42,831 nt of DNA from a virus: the IMG/VR virus record IMGVR_UViG_3300042923_000213, positions 1-42,831 of that record. One strand, written 5' to 3'. Positions 36,156-42,831 of this stretch are shown here, in pieces (within the stretch, counting starts at the first letter, position 1; each line of letters starts with the position of its first letter). Under the pieces are notes generated by a model, which saw nothing but the letters and a program-made list of their open reading frames with translations, was not told the DNA's origin and made no database searches. The position numbers were made by a program, and so were the translations under genes.

Positions 36156-38108
36156 TTAATCCTTCATATAGAAATCACATTCAAAGCCCGCAGCCTTAAG
36201 CGGCAGCCCAGGTGCCCACTCGATCGGCCGGCTCATGATCTCCGTCACATGCTCTACGGAGCCGGACTCGATCGGCACGTCCAGCACGACCTCATCGTGT
36301 ACGTGCAGAGGAATCAGATAACCAGCCTCATCTAGCCGTATCAGGTTCTCGGCTAGACAGTCCCGAGCAATGGCCTGAACGAGATTTTCCACCAGTGTAC
36401 CGCCCCAAGTGCGCTGCGGCGTCCACTTATTACGATCATCCAGCGCGTAGAAGGTTAGCCCGTCTTTGTCGAACTTCGAATCTGGCTTAATAGCCGGTTG
36501 AGGGTACGCGAGACTATGACCGCTCGGCAGATCGGCAAACAATATTCCGCTTGTATACCGGTATTGCACGCCATGAGCGAGTTTAACTGTCGACTTCGTC
36601 CTTACGGCCTCAATCGCGGCTTCTTCTGCTCGATACCAAAGCTTCCGAATATTCGGATTGGCATTCCTCCACTGCCTTACGAGGGGATCATACTGGTCCT
36701 CGGGAATCTCTTTGTTCTTATCCATCTTCATCATCGCAGCTGCTCCGCCGCCGAAGCCGCAGGCCAATGTTGCGACCTTACCGAATGGGCGGTATTTATA
36801 GTTTTCATGCCCTTTTACAATCGTCTCGAACAGGATGCCAAACATACGGGAGGCTGTTGCCTCGTATATCTTGCCGTGACCTTTGAATACATCAAGGACC
36901 CAATGTTCATCAGCGAGCCATGCAATGACGCGGGCTTCGATCGCGCTGAAATCCGCGACCCGGAATCGTCGACCCTCAGAAGGAATCAAGGCTGTACGAA
37001 CCAGCTGAGAGAGCACAAACGGCGGTGCGCCATATAGCATCTCCAGCATATCGAAATCCCCCGATCGAAGCGTTTCGCGGGCCAATGCAAGATCATCAAT
37101 ATGATTCTGAGGCAGGTTATGCATTTGCACGTTACGTCCCGCCCATCGCCAAGTCCGATTCGCCCCGAGGAATTGAAGGATACCTCGCACGCGATCGTCA
37201 GCGCATATCGCTCGAGCCATTGCGTCGTATTTGCTGTTGCTCGTCTTGCCCATCTCCTGCCGAAGCTCCAGCATACGCCGCGTCTCGTCGTCTGGCGCCA
37301 CATCCAACAAAGCGGGTATAAGCTCTTTCCCTAAGCCGTCTGGAGTATCCAACCCTCTCTCCGCAAGCCACGTTTTAAGCTGGGTTAAGCTGTTCGGGTT
37401 GTCGAGTCCTGACACGTTTTTTGCCTCTGCTGTTAGCCGCTCGGTATACTGCTCCGCGCAAGCGATAGCCTGATTTACTAGCGTTGGATCGAGCCGGACG
37501 CCGCGATCGTTAATCCGCTGATCCAGCGCCCACAGCTGCCATTCCTTCTCAGGGACGGGGAAGCGTTCCAGCTTCCGTCGCACTTCCCGTTCAACGACAA
37601 CATCCTGCCGATTATATTCGATGTACTGTTGCCACTTCTCGGGATCGTGATGCGGCAGATTCCGCGTCCGCTGCCCATTCGTCTTCGTGGGCTTGCACGG
37701 TACGGAGAAATACTTGATCAGCGCCTTGCCTTTTGCGTCCTTCTGCGCTTCGAGCTTGAGCACTTCGGCCACACCTTCCAAGTAGCCCGGCAGCCCCAGC
37801 GCCAACGCGTGTACCGCTGTGCACCGCCAGTAAGCCGGATCGCAGTCAATGCCGAAGTGCCGGGCGATCGCCGTCCGTTCGAACGCGGCGTTGAATGCCG
37901 TCTTAATCGCGTTGGACCTAAGCGCCTGCATGACGTCCCTCGGCGGCTCTTCGAACGCAGTTAAGTCCACGACAGTAACCGGATCGTCGTCGAAGGCAAA
38001 GGCGAACAAGAGAATTTCGAAATCCGGAGCTTCGACGTACCGGTGTACGCCGCAGGTTTTCAGGTCGATGCTGCTGTAGGTTTCAAGGTCGATCTGGAGA
38101 ACGGTCAT
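36156..38108 (-). CDS. family A DNA polymerase with 3'-5' exonuclease, 650 aa
   Basis: Exonuclease motifs are VLQIDLETYSSIDL (ExoI, DxE), IKTAFNAAFERTAIARHF (ExoII) and YIEYNRQDVVVEREV (ExoIII). Polymerase motifs: FRVADFSAIEARVIAWLAD (A), FGKVATLACGFGGGAAAMMK (B, with the finger Lys) and LIPLHVHDEVVLDVP (C). The polymerase is phage-type PolA without a 5' nuclease. It replicates the phage genome. The ATG at 38108 overlaps the 80-aa gene by ATGA. All key residues are present. Confidence 0.95.
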   Translation of the reverse strand: MTVLQIDLETYSSIDLKTCGVHRYVEAPDFEILLFAFAFDDDPVTVVDLTAFEEPPRDVMQALRSNAIKTAFNAAFERTAIARHFGIDCDPAYWRCTAVHALALGLPGYLEGVAEVLKLEAQKDAKGKALIKYFSVPCKPTKTNGQRTRNLPHHDPEKWQQYIEYNRQDVVVEREVRRKLERFPVPEKEWQLWALDQRINDRGVRLDPTLVNQAIACAEQYTERLTAEAKNVSGLDNPNSLTQLKTWLAERGLDTPDGLGKELIPALLDVAPDDETRRMLELRQEMGKTSNSKYDAMARAICADDRVRGILQFLGANRTWRWAGRNVQMHNLPQNHIDDLALARETLRSGDFDMLEMLYGAPPFVLSQLVRTALIPSEGRRFRVADFSAIEARVIAWLADEHWVLDVFKGHGKIYEATASRMFGILFETIVKGHENYKYRPFGKVATLACGFGGGAAAMMKMDKNKEIPEDQYDPLVRQWRNANPNIRKLWYRAEEAAIEAVRTKSTVKLAHGVQYRYTSGILFADLPSGHSLAYPQPAIKPDSKFDKDGLTFYALDDRNKWTPQRTWGGTLVENLVQAIARDCLAENLIRLDEAGYLIPLHVHDEVVLDVPIESGSVEHVTEIMSRPIEWAPGLPLKAAGFECDFYMKD

Positions 38109-38348
38109 GCCTTATCAAACACCGCCCACACTGCAATGATCAGGATGAGGAGCAATACCACTTTGGCAAAGCCCGACTTTAGTTCTTTACGGCTTTCCTC
38201 TTTGCTGCCAAAAGCGGAATCAACACCTCTCGACCACTCTTGGTAGTCCAGTTGCTCGAAGCATTTGTCGCAAACATCTGTCGACCCAAACTGATCGTAG
38301 AATTTTTTTTGTAGCTGAAGTGGATCGGCATTCCGTGCAGGTCGTCAT
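38105..38348 (-). pseudogene. zinc-ribbon membrane protein (80 aa) interrupted by a one-base frameshift at an A8 run
   Basis: The ATG at 38348 (ATGA with MazG stop, perfect GGAGGG eight bases upstream) reads MTTCTECRSTSATKK. The frame then passes a run of eight A (38310-38303) and stops early. Skipping one A gives FYDQFGSTDVCDKCFEQLDY, then QEWSRGVDSAFGSKEESRKE and a membrane helix VVLLLILIIAVWAVF, ending at a TGA that overlaps the polymerase ATG. The second CxxC completes a zinc ribbon. It is a sequencing or assembly error, a true mutation, or slippage-controlled expression. The 109-aa reading in the third frame is not credible. Confidence 0.75.
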
Positions 38349-38797
38349 AGCTTTTTCCCTCCGTGCCGGCGCGTCCGCGTTGCGTTATATGCCATCTTTT
38401 CACGGATCGCACTTTCCAGGTCAATGCCATATTTACCGCATGCGTCGAAAATACGAATGACGGTATCAGCCAACTCGATCGGTATGCCGCAAGGCTTTTC
38501 ACCTTCATAGTAAGTTTCAGTAAAGCCCCTGCCGTTCCGATGGTCCTCCAGCGCTTCCGACAGCTCCGAATGCATCAGAGCAACGACGTCACCAAAGCTT
38601 CGCGGTTTATCGTCCCATCCTTTATCAACAGCGTTTTGATGGGCTTCGTGGACAAGAGAATTAATAGGTTGGATGTCGAACTTGCCGGATTCAGCAGCCC
38701 CAAGTACTCCAGCAACACCGCGTTGTTTTTCACCTTCAAATCGATTCATCTTTTCGAACAAATGTTGTATTAGTGCTGTTTTATTGATATACCCCAT
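38345..38797 (-). CDS. MazG-superfamily pyrophosphohydrolase, 150 aa
   Basis: Residues about 20-150 (NSLVHEAHQNAVDKGWDDKP, VVALMHSELSEALEDHRNGR, ELADTVIRIFDACGKYGIDL) hold the E-x2-E (HSELSEALED) and E-x2-D (ELADTVIR) metal-binding motifs of all-alpha NTP-PPases. It is likely to clean up or reshape nucleotide pools during replication. The ATG at 38797 lies downstream of the DUF2815 terminator. It is the second MazG-like gene in the block. Confidence 0.85.
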   Translation of the reverse strand: MGYINKTALIQHLFEKMNRFEGEKQRGVAGVLGAAESGKFDIQPINSLVHEAHQNAVDKGWDDKPRSFGDVVALMHSELSEALEDHRNGRGFTETYYEGEKPCGIPIELADTVIRIFDACGKYGIDLESAIREKMAYNATRTRRHGGKKL

Positions 38798-38820
38798 AGT
38801 TAGCCCTCCCGAATATTAGA

Positions 38821-38850
38821 TACAAAAGGAGGCCCATTGCTGAACCTCCT
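38821..38850 (-). terminator. terminator after DUF2815
   Basis: On the minus strand AGGAGG (38850-38845) pairs with CCTCCT (38832-38827) around a 12-base loop, followed by TTTGTA. It may be partial, as replication genes continue 20 bases on. The 70-base gap holds nothing else I can see apart from the MazG start signal. Confidence 0.6.
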
Positions 38851-38867
38851 CTATTCAGATCAAACGA

Positions 38868-39464
38868 TTAGCTCAAGAAATCATCATCGTCGTCTGCATA
38901 TTCGTCATCGAATTCCTCGTCGGCGAAGTCGGACTGCACGCTCGCTCTGCCGGCTAACGGTTCGCCGTCCTGCACCTTAACGATATTATTGAGACCTGCA
39001 GCGATTCCCCGATTCCCGTTCGTATCGAACAAATAGAAGTTGACCGACACCCGGGCGTAGCAGCCGCTGTATACCTCGGTCGTGTCCGTGATTTCTTCGA
39101 GCTTGGTTTTGCCGTCAGAGCCCTTCCCGATCGGCTTCGCGATCCCGGGCTGATTGTTGGAAGATGCATTGAAGAAGTAATGCCCGACATATGCTTCGTC
39201 ATCCGGACGCTCTTCATCGCCATCACGCAAAGGCGTATGGAACTTTTGAGGGAGTTTGCCTTTGTTCTTCGACATTGCTTCCTGCTTGAGTACATTTTCG
39301 GCTTCTTTGATCTTGCGAAGCGTCTCTTTGTCCGACTTAGGGATCAGAATGGACGCGCTGTATTTCTCCTCGCCGCCGTTAACGGATTTCGGCTCCCAGA
39401 TGTTCGCGTAGGAAAGCCGCACCTTTCCGGTGATTACTTTGGTTGCTTGATTTTCGTTTGCCAT
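38868..39464 (-). CDS. DUF2815 protein, ssDNA-binding-like, 198 aa
   Basis: The product (MANENQATKVITGKVRLSYA, EKYSASILIPKSDKETLRKI, YVGHYFFNASSNNQPGIAKP, EVYSGCYARVSVNFYLFDTN, GIAAGLNNIVKVQDGEPLAG) is a clear DUF2815 member, an OB-fold-like family thought to bind ssDNA. A very acidic tail (DEEFDDEYADDDDDFLS) matches SSB-type tails that recruit partners. Usually adjacent to DUF2800; here an HNH gene lies between. The ATG at 39464 follows AAAGGAGAACAATCC. Confidence 0.9.
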   Translation of the reverse strand: MANENQATKVITGKVRLSYANIWEPKSVNGGEEKYSASILIPKSDKETLRKIKEAENVLKQEAMSKNKGKLPQKFHTPLRDGDEERPDDEAYVGHYFFNASSNNQPGIAKPIGKGSDGKTKLEEITDTTEVYSGCYARVSVNFYLFDTNGNRGIAAGLNNIVKVQDGEPLAGRASVQSDFADEEFDDEYADDDDDFLS

Positions 39465-39480
39465 ATTGGATTGTTCTCCT

Positions 39481-39948
39481 TTAGATTTGATTTAACCGTG
39501 CATATTGTCCGAATAGCCTGATGGCCTCGCTGTTGTATGCTCTGGCGGCATCTGCCTCAATTACAAAATGACCAATATGCTGGCGTTTCCCGTCCAGGCA
39601 AATCTGAACGGTCCATTTTCCCTTTTGCTTGTTCCAATAGACGCCCCGGTATTTTGAAGATGAATCCGAATGGGCGGCCATGTTGTGCATATTTCGTCGG
39701 TGGGTGACGATTCTAAGATTCGCCTTTCGGTTATCGAGCGTATCCCCATTGATGTGGTCAACTTCAAAACCTTCGGGAGCTTTCACGATTTCGCGATGCA
39801 TGTGCATACAATGCTGCACCCCACTCCGTTGAAACCGACGACGAGCATACCCGCGCTCGAAAAACCAGCTATAGCTATTGATTCGCTCAAAATCCTCAGC
39901 ATCTACAAGAGCGCATTTACCCTTGGTAAGCGGTATTTCCATAACCAT
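39481..39948 (-). mobile_element. free-standing HNH homing endonuclease with AP2 domain, 155 aa
   Basis: The N-terminal half carries HNH: MHREIVKAPEGFEVDHINGD, TLDNRKANLRIVTHRRNMHN (DH...N...H). The C-terminal half is an AP2 DNA-binding domain: SSKYRGVYWNKQKGKWTVQI, HIGHFVIEADAARAYNSEAI. This is the HNH-AP2 layout of phage mobile endonucleases, which copy themselves into uncut relatives. It splits the otherwise adjacent DUF2800 and DUF2815 genes with almost no spare DNA. The ATG is at 39948 or 39942. A coding sequence, listed as mobile because of its nature. Confidence 0.85.
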
Positions 39949-39950
39949 CC

Positions 39951-41147
39951 CTACTCCGGGTCGAAATCCTCATTCGCAAAATCAGCATCGATGCCGTTCA
40001 ACTCCGGCCGCAGGTCCGTCTCTACGACGAGAACCGGTTTTCCGGGCGGCTTTGTTATCAAATCGCCGACCAGTTTGCCAAGCTCCTTTTTCCCGATCCG
40101 CTTTTCTAACTCCCCGATGCCTAGCAGTTCGCGAGGCTTCAAATACTTGTCAGTATCAATCTTCGCTTCTTCAAATACCTTCCACGCGCAGTCTTTATCG
40201 GCAATTGTTCGGTTACTTCTCCCGCTTACAAGCTTCCAACCAGGAACCTTATGCCCGGCCTTCGCTTGATCGAAAGCGTAGCTGCTTACGTCCTTCGCCC
40301 ACACGGCAAGCTGTTCGGCGATCGTCAGGATTGAACCGATCTCCTCAAGGGAGAACAGTCGGGGATCGCGGAATTCGTACTCCAGCGCAGCCATGTTGGC
40401 ATCAGCACGGGCTCGGCAGGTCGCCTTGACCTTGCACCAACGGCAATGATCACCCGACTTGAATGCCCCTTCGCCGGCGAACGCCAGCGATGCTGCAGGC
40501 TTGACAACCGTTTCGGCCCATTCCAGCAGTTCGTCGACGCGCATCGCGTCCGTGCTGATCGAATCAAGCCGGGGCTGCACGATCGTCATATGGATCTCCT
40601 GAATGTCGTACAGGTAGCTGTAAGCCGACCAGGCGCCAAGTCCGTAAAGCCGGATTTGCGGATTGTCATGGGCGCTGACCGGCACGCCCTTACCGTATTT
40701 CAGGTCGATGATCTCCATTACGCCATCCGCGATCAGGACGACGTCGCCGGTCCCAAATGCTTCCGGCACCCACTCCGTTAGATCCAGTCGTTCCTCAAGC
40801 TGGGCAACGGCATCCGGGCTGCGGGCCTTCGCGGCCATAAAGCGCTCTTCGACCAAATCGACGTAATCCTGCACAGCGTTTTCCATCTCCGGCCCGTAAT
40901 ACGGACCGGCTTTTAACTGCTCAAGCCGTTTGTCCAGTTCGGCGCGTTGAATACTATCGCACGGGAGGATGCGCCGGCGCAGCTTGATCTCGGCCAGCTC
41001 ATGCGCCGTGGTCCCCTCGTCGGCGTACTCGCTGCGTTTGTCCGCGATCCCTTCCGTGAGCCGGGCGCTCGGCGGACATTCAATCCAGCGCTCTGCCCCA
41101 CTTGCAGACAGCAGGGCGTGAGCGCGTTCAGCGTGTGCTTGGGTCAT
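39951..41147 (-). CDS. DUF2800 RecB/Cas4-like nuclease, 398 aa
   Basis: PD-(D/E)xK motifs: GDVVLIADGVMEIIDLKYGK (D...D-x-K, about residue 150-170) and NPQIRLYGLGAW (QxxxY). Cysteines at about residue 24 (WIECPPSARL) and in HCRWCKVKATCRAR can hold a 4Fe-4S cluster, as in Cas4 and AddB. It is a probable 5'-3' exonuclease working with DUF2815 in phage recombination or replication. The ATG at 41147 overlaps the upstream stop (ATGA). Confidence 0.85.
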   Translation of the reverse strand: MTQAHAERAHALLSASGAERWIECPPSARLTEGIADKRSEYADEGTTAHELAEIKLRRRILPCDSIQRAELDKRLEQLKAGPYYGPEMENAVQDYVDLVEERFMAAKARSPDAVAQLEERLDLTEWVPEAFGTGDVVLIADGVMEIIDLKYGKGVPVSAHDNPQIRLYGLGAWSAYSYLYDIQEIHMTIVQPRLDSISTDAMRVDELLEWAETVVKPAASLAFAGEGAFKSGDHCRWCKVKATCRARADANMAALEYEFRDPRLFSLEEIGSILTIAEQLAVWAKDVSSYAFDQAKAGHKVPGWKLVSGRSNRTIADKDCAWKVFEEAKIDTDKYLKPRELLGIGELEKRIGKKELGKLVGDLITKPPGKPVLVVETDLRPELNGIDADFANEDFDPE

Positions 41148-41569
41148 AGCGCCTCCAGATCGCGTTTAAAGGCGACACGCTTGTCGTTCGGCACGCTGGT
41201 AATGTTCGGTACGCCGTACTTGTTCAGCAAGGCTTTGACGCCTTCTCGGTTCGTCTTCCCCTTCGAGGATCCGATCTCGCGCAGCTCGACGTCAGTCGGG
41301 ATAGGCCCGCCGCCACCCACGTCGCTATCGTCATCTCCCACGTCAGATGCAGGCTGTTCCGGCTTAACCGGTTCGCCTCCTTGTTTCGGTTCCTGCTTTT
41401 CCTCCGGCTGCTCCGGTGCCGACTCTTCCTTCTTCTTGCGGGTTTGCTTTGGGGCCTCAACAGCAGGAAAGGGTATTGCGACAGCGCCCGTCAGCCCGGT
41501 TGCCAAAGCGGACAACTCGCGGAGAGATTCGGCGGCGTCAGCGCCGTTGATCGTAATTTGTACTGGCAT
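41144..41569 (-). CDS. recombination-block protein, 141 aa, unknown
   Basis: The N-terminus (MPVQITINGADAAESLRELS, ALATGLTGAVAIPF) is followed by a Lys/Glu/Pro-rich linker (about 45-85) and a C-terminal motif (DVELREIGSSKGKTNREGVK, ALLNKYGVPNITSVPNDKRV). This type occurs just upstream of DUF2800 in Gram-positive phages without a firm function. The ATG at 41569 follows GAGGAGGCTATTATTC and overlaps the previous gene by 32 bases. Confidence 0.7.
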   Translation of the reverse strand: MPVQITINGADAAESLRELSALATGLTGAVAIPFPAVEAPKQTRKKKEESAPEQPEEKQEPKQGGEPVKPEQPASDVGDDDSDVGGGGPIPTDVELREIGSSKGKTNREGVKALLNKYGVPNITSVPNDKRVAFKRDLEAL

Positions 41570-41711
41570 GAATAATAGCCTCCTCGTTAATTTCACGGAT
41601 ACAATACGTGCAAGCGGTAATGCCGTTAAAATCTTTCAGGTATTTCGGTTCGGCCTCTTGGCCGCAAACCTCGCATTCAGGCGGCAGCAGATAAATTGCC
41701 ACTTTGCTCAT
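41538..41711 (-). CDS. zinc-ribbon protein, 57 aa
   Basis: Reads MSKVAIYLLPPECEVCGQEA with a second pair in ACTYCIREI: CxxC-x20-CxxC, a compact zinc ribbon. The ATG at 41711 overlaps the AbrB-like gene stop (ATGA). The first of three cysteine-pair proteins in a row. Confidence 0.75.
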   Translation of the reverse strand: MSKVAIYLLPPECEVCGQEAEPKYLKDFNGITACTYCIREINEEAIIHASTNYDQRR

Positions 41712-41962
41712 TGCTTTAATGCCCGAACGATTCCAACACACGGCTTGCAGATCAGCTTGCCTGGATAAAGTGACGTAAGCTCTTGTTCGACATTGCCGCA
41801 CAGTACACAGCCCGGCGCGTATTTCTTCAACATGATCCGATCGCCGTCTACGTATATCTCGAGCGGATCGCCTTCCTTGATATCGAGGGTCCGGCGAAGT
41901 TCAATCGGGATGACAACTCGACCAAGCTGGTCAATAGGTCTTACAATGCCGGTTGCTTTCAT
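41708..41962 (-). CDS. AbrB/SpoVT-domain regulator with C-terminal zinc ribbon, 84 aa
   Basis: Residues 1-50 (MKATGIVRPIDQLGRVVIPI, ELRRTLDIKEGDPLEIYVDG) are a textbook AbrB swapped-hairpin DNA-binding domain. Residues 50-80 add CVLCG and LICKPC, a zinc ribbon in place of the usual AbrB C-terminal dimer domain. It probably regulates the replication operon or host transition-state genes. ATGA overlaps on both sides. Confidence 0.85.
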   Translation of the reverse strand: MKATGIVRPIDQLGRVVIPIELRRTLDIKEGDPLEIYVDGDRIMLKKYAPGCVLCGNVEQELTSLYPGKLICKPCVGIVRALKQ

Positions 41963-42174
41963 TTGGAGTCCTCCCCGGCGCTGATCACAGTCGCGCCAAT
42001 ATCCTCAGCCAGATGCGCCAAGCAGCAATATACGTCGCAACCATGCTTCCACACTGGCTGACCTGCATAAATCGGCTGTTGGCAGCTACCGAGCGCACAT
42101 TCATCGATCGGTTCGTTCGGCTTCTCTTGCTGATCGGGCAGACCAGATGCAAAACGATCAAGATTCGTCTGCAT
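41959..42174 (-). CDS. cysteine-rich early protein, 71 aa
   Basis: The product MQTNLDRFASGLPDQQEKPN, then DECALGSCQQPIYAGQPVWK and HGCDVYCCLAHLAE. The Cys/His spacing (C-x4-C...C-x3-CC-x2-H) fits a small treble-clef or zinc knuckle. The ATG at 42174 has GGAGG nine bases upstream; an ATG six bases earlier is too close. Overlaps the end of the hexapeptide-repeat gene by 17 bases. Confidence 0.7.
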   Translation of the reverse strand: MQTNLDRFASGLPDQQEKPNEPIDECALGSCQQPIYAGQPVWKHGCDVYCCLAHLAEDIGATVISAGEDSK

Positions 42175-42831
42175 CGGCATCGCCCTCCTCAACCGCCGTA
42201 ACTGTCACACCAGTAAACCGCAGCCGGATAAACGTGATCAGCACCCGGTACTCTTCGCCGTATCGACTATTGCCGTGCCGGTGGTTAACAGCACGTTCGA
42301 ACTCACCGAGCGTCCCCCGGAAGCAACCTCGGGTAATCTCGATCTCGCCCGTTTTGAGCGTGTAAGCGGTCAATGTGCCGTTTTCAGAGCCAACATGGGA
42401 GGCCCAAAATATATGGCGCGATGTTTCGACCCTTGCATTGCCGTATACCCTTGCATCGCCGGATACCCGTGCATCGCCGGATACCCGTGCATTGCCGTAT
42501 ACCCTTGCATCGCCGGATACCCGTGCATTGCCGTATACCCTTGCATCGCCGGATACCCGTGCATTGCCGTATACCCTTGCATCGCCGGATACCCTTGCAT
42601 CGCCGGATACCCGTGCATTGCCGTATACCCTTGCATCGCCGTATACCCTTGCATCGCCGGATACCCATGCATCGCCGTATACCCATGCATTGCCGGATAC
42701 CCATGCATCGCCGGATACCCGTGCATTGCCGTATACCCTTGCATCGCCGGATACCCGTGCATTGCCGTATACCCTTGCATCGCCGTATACCCTTGCATCG
42801 CCGGATACCCATGCATCGCCGTATACCCATG
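42158..42831 (-). CDS. hexapeptide-repeat (left-handed beta-helix) phage protein, C-terminal part
   Basis: Continues the gene that starts at 362. About 22 repeats ([DN]A[WR]V[SY]G) run from 42831 to 42432. The conserved C-terminal domain follows (about 90 residues: HIFWASHVGSENGTLTAYTL, KTGEIEITRGCFRGTLGEFE, RAVNHRHGNSRYGEEYRVLI). That order of a beta-helix capped by 'GCFxGTxxEF...HG' is the same as in related phage proteins. The cap may bind a ligand or terminate the helix. It lies between the small early genes and the zinc/AbrB set. No signal peptide, so it is cytoplasmic or virion-associated. Confidence 0.85.
   Translation of the reverse strand, partial: WVYGDAWVSGDARVYGDARVYGNARVSGDARVYGNARVSGDAWVSGNAWVYGDAWVSGDARVYGDARVYGNARVSGDARVSGDARVYGNARVSGDARVYGNARVSGDARVYGNARVSGDARVSGDARVYGNARVETSRHIFWASHVGSENGTLTAYTLKTGEIEITRGCFRGTLGEFERAVNHRHGNSRYGEEYRVLITFIRLRFTGVTVTAVEEGDADADES
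42432..42831. repeat. 18-bp tandem array, right part (22 units)
   Basis: Twenty-two head-to-tail 18-bp units plus four bases. The last 94 bases duplicate 1-94. Counting the overlap once gives about 28 units in all. Variation is limited to three positions of the unit, and unit types are mixed rather than in blocks. Confidence 0.95.

Noticed and set aside
38179-38508. A 109-aa minus-strand gene
   Set aside because: It overlaps most of the MazG 3' end, lacks a binding site, and its sequence is low in plausible domains. The frameshifted zinc-ribbon reading explains the DNA better.
42370-42830. Two long repetitive minus-strand readings (MHGYPAMQ... and MGIRRCMG...) and similar plus-strand ones at 2-298
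   Set aside because: They are out-of-frame views of the 18-bp array. The frame giving [DN]A[WR]V[SY]G joins a recognisable N-terminal and C-terminal domain and has a real start at 362.
42432-42831. Diversity-generating retroelement as the source of repeat variation
   Set aside because: No reverse transcriptase gene or template repeat is seen anywhere in the window. Variation is among tandem units, not concentrated at adenines of one variable region.

Overview
The window is a complete temperate tailed bacteriophage genome. Its first 94 bases (1-94) are identical to its last 94 (42738-42831). Joining them gives a circle of 42,737 bp and restores one uninterrupted gene across the join. The host is very probably a member of the Bacillota, most likely Bacillales of the Paenibacillus/Brevibacillus kind. 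The clues are strong AGGAGG ribosome binding sites, frequent GTG and TTG starts, sigma-A type promoters, Bacillus-type LexA boxes, and the gene families (XhlA, minor capsid 2, Gp20 scaffold, DUF2800/DUF2815, DUF6711, ORF6C). The host assignment is inference. A non-contractile (siphovirus) tail is likely because no sheath or baseplate genes are seen.

Layout. (1) 377-3517, minus strand: leftward early genes (Cro-like repressor, Rha/ORF6C antirepressor, excisionase-like HTH, many small proteins), running into a hexapeptide-repeat protein gene that crosses the contig join (362-1, then 42831-42158). (2) 3540-3700: the genetic switch, with a 17-bp perfect inverted repeat and a consensus promoter. 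(3) 3732-6164, plus strand: repressor, ImmA-like protease, integrase. (4) 6177-6432: probable attP with phased arm repeats and a terminator. (5) 6436-8091: accessory region with an SOS-box-controlled winged-helix gene and a ribbon-helix-helix repressor divergent from a palindrome-studded promoter driving two unknown genes. (6) 8090-9229, minus: lysis (amidase, holin, XhlA). (7) 9296-28229, minus: virion genes in reverse of transcription order. They begin with terS, terL, portal and minor capsid, pass through scaffold, major capsid, connectors, tail tube, tail chaperones, tape measure and tail proteins, and end with small fibre-like genes. A plus-strand DUF2513 gene is inserted at 10286. (8) 28377-42174, minus: replication and recombination. 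This block holds AbrB-like and zinc-ribbon proteins, a Cas4-like DUF2800 nuclease, an HNH-AP2 homing endonuclease, DUF2815, two MazG-like proteins, DNA polymerase A, a VirE-type primase/helicase, VRR-NUC, a SNF2 helicase and a late regulator.

How it works together. The lysogeny genes face right and the lytic genes face left from the switch. Leftward early transcription would run through the small early genes, across the join, and into replication. The sigma-region-4-like regulator at 28377 sits just before the late genes and is the natural candidate for switching them on. Two Bacillus-type LexA boxes, one before the integrase and one before the 6436 gene, suggest that SOS controls excision separately from the cI/ImmA pair. 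A CTGTCACA iteron cluster with an AT-rich block beside the primase gene is a good origin candidate. Genes overlap in long ATGA chains, and about a dozen real genes are under 60 codons.
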